NCBI GenBank assembly: GCA_023091665.1
Contig: JALJCQ010000022.1
Coordinates: 1,054,001-1,118,000 of the forward strand
DNA: 64,000 nucleotides
Origin: Pythium myriotylum
Lineage: Eukaryota; Oomycota; Peronosporomycetes; Pythiales; Pythiaceae
Reading direction: 5' to 3'
How positions within the stretch are numbered: position 1 is the first letter of the stretch; each line of letters begins with the position of its first letter. The notes beneath the pieces were generated by a model that worked only from the letters and a program-made list of their open reading frames with translations, did no database searches and was not told the DNA's origin. A program made the position numbers and the translations under genes. Below, piece by piece: positions 56,276 to 64,000 of the stretch.

Positions 56276-57069
56276 TGAGGTCTATTGGTTTACTGATCTA
56301 TAAACCTATACCGGCGCTAGGCCACATTTACTGAGGATGACCCTCTCTCCAGTGCGCGATATCCCCTGGAAGGAGAGCCGCGATGAGTTGGTGCTGCACA
56401 TGATCAGTCGGGTGGTGCACCTGACTGCTGGCCTTACTGTCCATGGCGAGATTTGCTGCCGCATCTGCCATCCGGTTAGCTGCCTGTGGGTGGTGATCCC
56501 AGGCTTTGACGGCGAGTATGTCGGCGATTCGGCGCGCTGTCGCGTACTTTCCATGGAGGATGCGGTTGATGGGGGATGTGTATGTCCTCATCTGTCTGAT
56601 AATAAGCATGGTCCCCGATGACGGAGAGTGGCGTCCAGTGGTGCTCTGCCGCTGCGAAGAGGCAGGCGAGGAGACCTTCGTACTCGGCTTGATTGTTGGT
56701 GGTGGAGGGATCAGCGAAAGCTCTGGCTGCAGAGAAGATGACTTCTGCGCCCGTCCCGTCAGAGGCGAGTCGGACGACCACCGCCCCCGCTCCTCCCGGC
56801 CCCGGATTGCCGCGGGAACCTCCGTCGAAAAAGAGGAGATACTGCTCCCCCTGGCGAGTACTGCGGGAGAGGGGCTGGTCTTGCACGGGTGCGCCGTCGC
56901 TGATCAGCTGGATGGCAGCTGCGGTATGCGGAGTTGCTGCGCTCGCTGCTGTATGGCGATGGTAGCCTCCTCCGTGGGCTCTGGAAGTCTCGCCATTCGC
57001 GGGTGCAACCAAAGCAAATCCGGTGCTACAGGGATCATCGTCATCATCATCACACAGCTCGGCTGTGAG
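56276..57069 (-). pseudogene. 5'-truncated LINE fragment, RNase H domain and 3' end
   Basis: The minus strand shows an RNase H domain. It begins LLFFDGGSRGNPGPGGAGAV and continues with STTNNQAEYEGLLACLFAA and VIGDHA. After a one-base frameshift near 56605 it reads LIIRQMRTYTSPINR and then WDHHPQAANRMADAAANLAM. All four acidic catalytic positions can be traced across the shift. The 3' end shares CCAATAGACCTCA with the larger LINE at 57386, followed here by a GAT-rich tail. The protein is clearly diverged from the larger copy, so this is an older member of the same broad family. Sequence at 57070-57385 may hold more of its ORF2. Confidence 0.7.
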
Positions 57070-57385
57070 TTACTCCTAAAACCGGGGCAGGGACGTTGTT
57101 TGTCACCGGGATTGTAACTGCGGGGTGCTGGCACATCTGTCGCGGCAAGGTAAGGCAGACGCGTAACTCCATTCTCACGACGGGCACTCCGTACGCATCC
57201 AACAACAATCGCCGTAGTGGCCCAGTCGCCCTTAGCGTCGTTGCCCCACTAGTTGTCCAATCGGCAGCACGCCGGCTTCACTCGACGAGAGACGCTATCA
57301 GCGCATCACTGCGTGTATGAGCCTCCGCGAAGGCCTGCACCTGCGCCCGGACCTCCAGCGTGATGGCAGTCTTTGACTTTGAAGG
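57070..57385 (-). other. probable interior of the older LINE, decayed
   Basis: Minus-strand coding-like pieces such as KTAITLEVRAQVQAFAEA followed by HTRSDALIASLVE lie directly against the 3' end of the complete LINE. This is consistent with the complete LINE having inserted into older ORF2 sequence. No domain motif was found. Confidence 0.35.
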
Positions 57386-57444
57386 TGAGGTCTATTGGAT
57401 CGCACTGTTATGAATCCTATAGCCGGGCCTAACGACCCTGTTTC

Positions 57445-60400
57445 CTACCGCTGAGAGTCGCGGAGTAGATATCTCGACTGCCATTCTTGGAAGTCGGTCG
57501 CGAGCAGCCGGTGCAGTTGCTCGTGATGAGGCCACTGATGTGTGTGGAGCGCCTGGATGCTTCTCTTTAGATCCATCGCGACGTTCGCCATGTGGTCGGC
57601 CATCTTGTTGAAGGCGCGGAGGTGGTGGTGCCACTCGCGGACCTTGAGCTCGTCTGCGAGTCGGCGGGCCACGGCGTAGAGGGGAAGTAGTCGGGGATGC
57701 TTGGGCGGTCGATAAAGCCGGAGCTGCCGGAGGATGAGGGCGCTGTCGCCCACGACCTCGACCTTCCACCCGTGTCGTTTGGCTGCCTTGAGCCCTGCGA
57801 TGAGACCGAGATATTCGACGCGGTTGTTCGTGGTCGACGGGTGTGCATATGACATGGCAGCACTCCAAACGATTTCAGCGCAAAGCGCGTCTTCGTCGAC
57901 TCGGGCGATGACTGCTCCGGCACCTCCCGGCCCCGGGTTGCCGCGTGAACCACCGTCAAAAAAGAGAACGTGTCTTGGGCCCGCGCCCGGTGCTGGGTTG
58001 GGGACCGGAGTCGCCTCCAACCGAGCCTCCAGGACCCGCAGGAGGTGTCTCCGGGGGTCACGAACGTGCGTGAGCACTGGGAGCCTTTGAAGAAGTCCAC
58101 AGAGTGAGGCTCTTAGGGCCGCTGAGTGGTAAAGCACCGCTTGGTCCTTGGTCCAGCCGATCCGATCATCAACAACGTGGTGCCGCCAACGCCAGATGGA
58201 GGCAAGGGTAACAAGCACGTGCTGCTGCCAGGCAACCTTTGCCGTGTCCTGGATGATGGTGGCACCGATGTGGTCATTTGGATCCACGCGACCCATGTGG
58301 GCCCAAATATCTCCAGGAAACGCGTAGAGATCGAGCCCGAAGATTGATTGTTTGATGCCCGCTTCATCCCGGCCCCACGGCTCCTCCAGGTCCCAGGGGC
58401 GCTTAAGCGCAGCCCAGAGAGCCTGCGCCATCGGGCAATCCCAGAAGATATGCCGGATGCACCCGCCGTTCTCAGCGGCTGGGCAGTGGGGGCATCCATG
58501 TCGAGAGTGGAGCCGGTCCCATCCTGTGATGCGTCTACCCTTGATCTTGCGTACAAGCAGGCGCTGTCCAGAAGTTGACGCCGGCAGCCGGTCAATGTCT
58601 CTCCATGAGAGCCCGGCCATAGCCTCACCGATAGATTCATCTTCGAGCCGAAGTTTGGCTGCTCTGGCATCGTTCTCGTGCTCGGCTTGTTGCATGTCTC
58701 GAGCGCTGAGCAGGTGTTTGAGCTTAGGTCGGGGTGCCGGGGCTGCCGGCCTCCAGATGTATCGGGAGAAGGCAAGCCATGGGTGGCTCAGCGCCCGCGC
58801 AGTTGGGTCGCCAAGCGCCCGCCTGACGAGTGTTGTCACGTCCATTAGCGTAGAGACGTGCCCGAGCGGCTGAGCTGCATTCGGTGTAGGTTCCCAGAGA
58901 AGAAGCAGGCCCTCTTTGGCGCGCTGGAGTCTCCAGACATCCGTTGTCGCCGGTAGCACTCGGAGCATGTCTTCAGCGTCATGAAGGCCCAGGACCGCTG
59001 GGTAGTTTGCGACCACGGTATCGCACAAGAGCCGGAATTGGTCCGCTTCACGCTTGGCAAGTGGGTAGACGCATCGTTTGCTCCGGAATTTGACATGGTG
59101 AGGCGGGTCTGGTAGAATCTCAAGCGCGTCGCCTATGGTGTCACCGGGAAGAGCAACGGCCCTGAATGTGGGTGTGGTGGCGGCCGTCCCGGAGGGGAGG
59201 AGGAGGATGTCGTCGCCAGCAATTTTTGCCCTCAACAAACTATAGATGTCGAAGGATCCATGGGTGCTTTCTTGGAGTTGTCGAAGATCGAGAAGGTCGC
59301 GTCGGTGAGCCGAGTAGTCACACACGTACCAATCATGGTCCCACCCGCGGATCCTATGATCCACCGCCTTTAGTTGGGGAAGAAGAGCCGCGATCCGGTC
59401 CTGCTCCGTCTGCGTCCGGGCCTGTGAGCTCAGAAACGTGGAGATTTTCTGGCCTGTGGCCGCGAGCGAGTGCTCCAGGCGGAGGGCCGGCCTGGTGAGT
59501 CGTGTTGGAGATGGTTCCCAGCCGTACGCACCATCCCTGGCAAGGAGGATTTGGCCGATTTCGCTGCGCAGACCGTTTGCTCGCTGGCTCCACCGCTGGG
59601 CGACGGTGAGACTGAGCCTCTTGAATTCGATGGATAAGTCGGGAACTCCGAGGCCTCCGGCGCGTAGCTCTCTTGATGCGGCGGCCTTGCTCATCCACGC
59701 GCGTCTGCCTGTGCATCGATCTACGAAATAACCGTGCCAGACATAGTTATGGATATGGCGTTGGAGTTGCGCAATCCGACTCGCCGTGGGCCATTCGTGC
59801 CGTCCTACGAACAAAAGTTTTGGGATTATAATGGCCTGGGCAACCTGTACCCGCTGGAGGATATTGGTCGTCTTGATTTGTGCAAGGTGGAGTCGTGCGC
59901 GGAGTTGCTGAAGGGCCGTCGCCCAGACCTGCTGGGGATTGGGACGGCTGGAGATGAGCGCCCCCAACAGCCTTGCAAGCTCGTCCCGCGCCAGGAGTGG
60001 AAAAGGAAAATCGTCGGCCGCAGGCAACGGGGCCTCTGCTGCCAGCGGGATGGCCTGGCACTTAGAGACGTTGATGGTGAGGCCTGACGCTTGAGCGAAG
60101 CGATTGAGAGCCAATCTGAGAGGGGTCGCGCAACGCGGGTGCTCGAGGTAGACGGTGGTGTCATCCGAGAACCCGACAGCCGTGACCTCTGTGCCAAGCG
60201 GGAGCACGACACCTCGTATAGCCGGGTCCGCCGCAATCATGTCGTATAGAATATCTACTGCAATGATGAAGAGAACCGGCGCGAGGGGGCAGCCTTGCCG
60301 TATGCCGTTTAGGATGTCATGCGCTTTGGAGACTGAGTCGTCAACAACGTACTGAGCCGTAGTTGCGACGTGCATGTCTTCTATGGCTGCAACGAGCTTG

Positions 60401-62574
60401 TCCGGGAAACGCAGTCTGCGGAGAGCTAGGGTTAGAAACCGTCGATCGAGTGTGTCATACGCTTTGGCGAAGTCAAGCAGAACCGCTAGCGCGGTCGGTG
60501 GAGCGTGGCCGGTCCGCGCCAAGGAAAGGAGCGCTTTCCAAACGTCGACCGCGTCGTGGACCTGGCGCCCTCCAACAAATCCGAATTGAGTTGGAGATAC
60601 GAGTGACGAGACTTGGCGAGAGATTCGATTGAGGAGAACCCTAGAGTAGATTTTGTAATCAGTATTCAGCAGTGCAATCGGTCGAAAATCTAGGCCAGTC
60701 TTTGGGTGGGATTTCTTGGGGATACATACGATCGCGGCTTGGCGGAAGCCAAGAGGTAGGGCCGCTGCTGTAAACCATTTGTTGAAGAGCGGTGTAAGCA
60801 GCGGGACCAGATCTTCGGCGTTGTCGCGGTACCAGTCATTGGGGAGGCCGTCGGGGCCAGAGGCCTTGCCTCTCGGGCACGCCTTGATGGCTTGCGCTAC
60901 CTCGTCTTCCGTGAAGGGGTCGTCTAATCCTGCATGCGTAACTACCGCTCTCGGCTCTGGCAGTGACAGGAAAAGGTCGTCTTGGATATGAGGGGGAATT
61001 GGGCCGCGCTGGGTGATTTCATGCCAGTCCTCCGCGTTGCGCTCCGCCGGGTCCGTCGGTCGATTGGGAGCTGCTGGCAATCGCGATGCACTCGGAGGAA
61101 GCCGCACGTTGACTCTCTGGAAGAAGGAGCGGATGACGTCGGCTTCGTGCCCTGCGTACCGCGCGAAGGTTCGTCGCTCTCGCCGGGCCAGACTGGCTTG
61201 GCTCTGTTGAACAAGTGCTTCTCGGATGCTCTTGGCTCTGTGTAATGGGTCTATCGTCAGATGCGTCAATGCACTCGTGATTCCTTCGATCGATGTCTCA
61301 ATCTGAGTTGTTGAGCCCGCCGCTACCAGCTGGGCCTTTCGCAAAGCCGTACGAAGTCGACGTGCCCGCCGCCGATGTGCTCGTGTGACACGCTGTCGGT
61401 GCGATGCGATGGTTGCTAGTACGCACTTGCGGAAAAGGGCCTTAATTGGGTCCCAACGCTTGGCACTTTCTTCCGCGTTTAGCATGGAGAATTCGTGCTG
61501 AACGCTGGTGATTTCTGCCCTCGATACTGATGAAACAAGATCTGCGCATCCGGTTGGCAGGGGGTAGCGCACCCCGCGGCTGCGTCTCCTGCGTCGACGA
61601 AACGGGGGGGTTGTGTCTGTGAGAACGAGCTTGACTTCGTCGTGGTCGCTCGGGCATGGCGGAGGTCGTGCAGTGAGTGAATGAAGTCGCTTGATGGCCG
61701 ACGAGCTGATGTAGAAGCGATCGAGCCGACTGGATGCCAGGGTGTCTCCGTGCCTGTAACGGAAGGTGTGATGATCGGCATGGAAGTGGCGGCGCTGCTT
61801 GTCCGAATTGACTTCCAATAGCGCGGGCGTGATCGCGTCCGTCAAGCGCCATTCGGCTGCAAGGGTGGTGAGCTCTTCTGATCCTTCTCCTGTTTTCGTC
61901 AGTCTGCTGCGGTCGAGAGCCGGATCCAGGACACAGTTGAAGTCACCTCCGACTACTATGAGCCCAGCAGGTTTGCCGAGTGCTCTCAGGTCTCGAAAAA
62001 AGGCCTCCCGTGATGCTTTGGTTCTGGGTCCATACACATTGATGAGTGTGATCGGTTTGCCATCAAATTCCCCTTCGAGCGCCATGAAGTCGCTGGTCCA
62101 TGCTCCCCTCCATAACTCGCGCACTCTGGTCACTGATGAATTTGGCGGAATGAGGATGGCGACCCCACCAGCACGTCACGTGGCCGCTGTCCAGTACATG
62201 GCTGTTGTGACGCCGTCCACATCCTTGCAGCCCCAACCTCTTCTATATAAGCCTGCTAGGTGAGATGCCCAGTCGTGGTTTGCCCGATGGTCCTGCCAGA
62301 AGAAGACGTCGGGACGCCTCCCGTCCTCCATCGTGCGAGTGCTGTTGAGCCATTCCCTTGCTGACTGGAGTGGCCCCAGGCCATTCACATTCTGCGTGTG
62401 TATGATAAGGGTTTGCACTGCCTTCCCCAGTCGCGCGAGCGCCGTCGCGCGATGGGTTGCCTCCCGTGGGTGCCGGTCGGGCGCAGTGCTTCCTGCCTCG
62501 TCTTCATCCTCGCTGTCCGCTGTTAGGATTGCGTAATAGTTGGCCGAACCACTAGCAACCCGGATCCTGTTCAT
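57445..62574 (-). pseudogene. LINE ORF2: endonuclease, reverse transcriptase, RNase H (one in-frame stop)
   Basis: The ATG at 62574-62572 opens a frame of 1,709 codons interrupted once, by TGA at 62176-62178 (codon 133). The sequence beyond it stays in frame for 1,576 codons. Landmarks, numbered from that ATG: NVNGL (about 62); WQDH at 94-96, where catalytic Glu is usual; GDFNCVLD (about 211); SDHDEVKL (about 309), all endonuclease. In the reverse transcriptase: KASGPDGL (about 570), LDFAKAYD (about 700) and FSDDT (about 802), with FSDD in place of the common FADD. A C-terminal zinc motif, CPHC...HIFWDC, lies at about 1,361-1,381, and RNase H starts FFDGGSRGNPGPGGAG at about 1,538. ORF2 nicks the target and reverse-transcribes its own RNA there. 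The single lesion makes this a very recently inactivated copy, or a TGA read through at low level. Confidence 0.88.
62176..62178 (-). other. premature TGA in LINE endonuclease
   Basis: TGA interrupts the endonuclease between MYWTAAT and RAGGVAILIPP, with the same frame open on both sides. A single base change from TGG or CGA would explain it. Confidence 0.85.
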
Positions 62575-62614
62575 CGCGGAGCAGTTGAACAGGGTTGGCG
62601 TCCTTGGGACGCCC

Positions 62615-64000
62615 TCAGTTCCGGTCGGGGCCTCCCGCCGCCGCCCGTGGAGGAGCGTCTGGTGGGTGCCCGGCGATCGCAGTGCGAGCTATGCTGGCAG
62701 GACGGCGGTCGTCGTCATCGTCTGCGAATAGTAGACTGAGTGTCTCCCAGTCGCGCGAACTGACTGCCTTCGCAACTGCCGCCGTGTAATCGATGCAAAA
62801 AGCGTTCAGTAGCCACACAGCGAGGCCATCGCAGAGTTGAGGAACGGGAGCAGTCCGGAAAGGTCTAGGGAGGTGTTCGGGCAGAGCAGCGAGCAGGGTG
62901 ATCAGTCGGTACCAGTCGCTGTCCGTGAGGAAGCGACCGAAAACGTCCGCATCGATTGGAATCCGCGGGCCACGCTTCGGAATGAGGTGCCGGAGCCGTG
63001 TCCAGCGGTCGAGATTCTTCGCTAGACGGGCTTTGGTCGCGGGTGGCGTGGAGACTGCAATGGCGGTCGCCCATTCCACACAGAAGTCTTGAGCTGGCTT
63101 GGACATGCGAGAATCAGTGGCCATGCGATGGAGCATTTGGATGGTCGCAATTGTCGACAGCGATTGGCCGATGCGCACAATGTCCTCATCCTGCATAGTG
63201 GCTAACCAGACCTTGGGGTACGGGATCGCGCGGGCAATATGCGTTATGGTGATGCCATCATCCAACAGGTTCTCGGTCGCTTCCACCAACGAGTCGTATC
63301 GTTCGACGGTAAGTCGGTCAGCCGCCGGGAGTTGGTGCCGCCATGACACATAGGCTAGTCTATTGGCCGTTGTGGCCTTTGTCAGAGCTCGCGACGTTGG
63401 ATCCCCGTGCTGGACGGACAGCGTGGACTCGAGACGCTCCATCAGGGCCCGTAGGTCCGACTCCTCAACTGGTGTGGCTGGCGAGCCGGTACCTGCTGCT
63501 CCCACTGTTTGAGACAGGGAGATGTCGCTGAGCAGAGTGGAGGGCGATGCGTCGAGGGCCAGGCTAACGGCCATACCGACCGGAGGCGGGCGCGGCGCTG
63601 GCTCCTCTGGTTCTTCTTGTTCTTCCTGGTCCTGCTGTTCTTTTTGTTCTTCCTGCTGCTCAACAGTTGCTTCTCGATCCATTCCGTGTACGTCTGGCTG
63701 CTGCAGCCCCTCGGGTCCCTGGTCGATTGGCTGGCTGGGTGATGCCAAGTCGATCACCTCCAGAGGCTCGGGTGGAGCCAATATGACCCCGGAAGTGGCG
63801 TCCGATGGGCTCGGTACGTACTCTGAGGCCGTTTCTGGGATTTCCGGGCCGGACGTCGGTGTGAAGTTGTATTCTTCGGGTGTGTGGGTGTACCCTGCAT
63901 CAATAATGGCAAGAGCTTCCGTTAGCCGGGTCTTCATTGCCGCCGCTCGCGCCTTGCGGCCTGACCACTCCGTATAGTACTCTTCGGATACGCGGAGACC
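62615..64000 (-). CDS. LINE ORF1, N-terminus beyond the window
   Basis: The frame ends with TGA at 62615-62617 and is open through base 64000 (461 codons). An internal ATG lies at 63937, but the coding-like sequence upstream of it (EEYYTEWSGRKARAAA) indicates the true start is outside. The visible part has an acidic, Gln/Glu-rich low-complexity stretch (EEQKEQQDQEEQEEPEEP) and a conserved-looking helical domain: ATTANRLAYVSWRHQLPAAD, then TVERYDSLVEATENLLDDGI, then MHRMATDSRMSKPAQDFCVE. There is no CCHC knuckle in view. ORF1 proteins of LINEs bind element RNA. The function here is inferred only from position 40 bp before ORF2. Confidence 0.8.
   Translation of the reverse strand, partial: GLRVSEEYYTEWSGRKARAAAMKTRLTEALAIIDAGYTHTPEEYNFTPTSGPEIPETASEYVPSPSDATSGVILAPPEPLEVIDLASPSQPIDQGPEGLQQPDVHGMDREATVEQQEEQKEQQDQEEQEEPEEPAPRPPPVGMAVSLALDASPSTLLSDISLSQTVGAAGTGSPATPVEESDLRALMERLESTLSVQHGDPTSRALTKATTANRLAYVSWRHQLPAADRLTVERYDSLVEATENLLDDGITITHIARAIPYPKVWLATMQDEDIVRIGQSLSTIATIQMLHRMATDSRMSKPAQDFCVEWATAIAVSTPPATKARLAKNLDRWTRLRHLIPKRGPRIPIDADVFGRFLTDSDWYRLITLLAALPEHLPRPFRTAPVPQLCDGLAVWLLNAFCIDYTAAVAKAVSSRDWETLSLLFADDDDDRRPASIARTAIAGHPPDAPPRAAAGGPDRN

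Larger units (their letters stand above)
57386..64000 (-). mobile_element. near-complete non-LTR retrotransposon (LINE) with APE endonuclease and RNase H
   Basis: The minus strand carries ORF1 (open to the window edge), a 40-bp gap, then ORF2 with endonuclease, reverse transcriptase, zinc knuckle and RNase H, and a 59-bp 3' UTR ending in CCAATAGACCTCA. No long poly(A) is present at the 3' end. The only lesion seen is one TGA in the endonuclease. The 5' end lies beyond the window. Domain order resembles the RNase H-bearing APE-type LINEs. The clade was not resolved. Confidence 0.88.

Noticed and set aside
57392..62731. Many open frames on both strands, up to about 220 residues, across the LINE
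   Set aside because: They are shadows of the long ORF2 frame with its conserved reverse transcriptase and RNase H motifs.

Overview
The window reads as repeat-rich nuclear DNA of an oomycete, most likely a Phytophthora-like species. The evidence is the mix of Ty1/copia, Ty3/gypsy, LINE, Tc1/mariner, PIF/Harbinger, piggyBac and Mutator-like debris, introns of 48-71 bp, an oomycete-style initiator (GCTCATTCC) upstream of a small secreted-protein gene, and a signal peptide followed by an RALR (RxLR-type) motif. The species cannot be named from the sequence. No housekeeping protein gene was recognised. The only clear RNA gene is a tRNA-Leu(UAG).

Layout. 1-2094 (-): Gag, protease and integrase part of a Copia polyprotein, open through the left edge. 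2135-3464: a small basic ORF and low-complexity DNA. 3465-5517: a Tc1/mariner-type transposon with terminal inverted repeats (TIRs) and a TA target duplication; its transposase gene has three introns, one nonsense codon and one frameshift. 5520-16202: a graveyard of Mutator-like, PIF/Harbinger, piggyBac-like and Tc1/IS630-like fragments, palindromes, a 374-bp MITE, a decayed gene and the tRNA.

16203-51303 is the dominant feature: about 46.8 head-to-tail copies of a 750-bp unit, 55% of the window, almost without sequence differences. The unit looks gene-derived, with two intron-like segments, but it cannot encode a continuous repeat protein. 51304-53437 (-): a truncated gypsy element (LTR, Gag, protease) whose Pol is cut off exactly where the array ends. 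Its LTR abuts the tail of a Thr/Pro-rich gene.

53995-55997: an inverted duplication of about 679 bp, each arm carrying a 108-residue secreted protein with an RALR motif and two copies of a Cys/Pro/Trp module. The two genes are transcribed outward, and the duplication breakpoint cuts through the initiator, so they have different upstream DNA. 56276-57069 (-): a 5'-truncated, frameshifted LINE. 57386-64000 (-): a much more complete LINE of the same broad family, with ORF1, endonuclease, reverse transcriptase, zinc knuckle and RNase H, broken by one TGA in the endonuclease and running off the right edge.

Working together: the mobile elements are mostly immobile relics. The live candidates are the two secreted-protein genes, the tRNA and possibly the recent LINE and Copia copies. 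The striking biology is the long homogeneous array and the palindromic secreted-gene pair.
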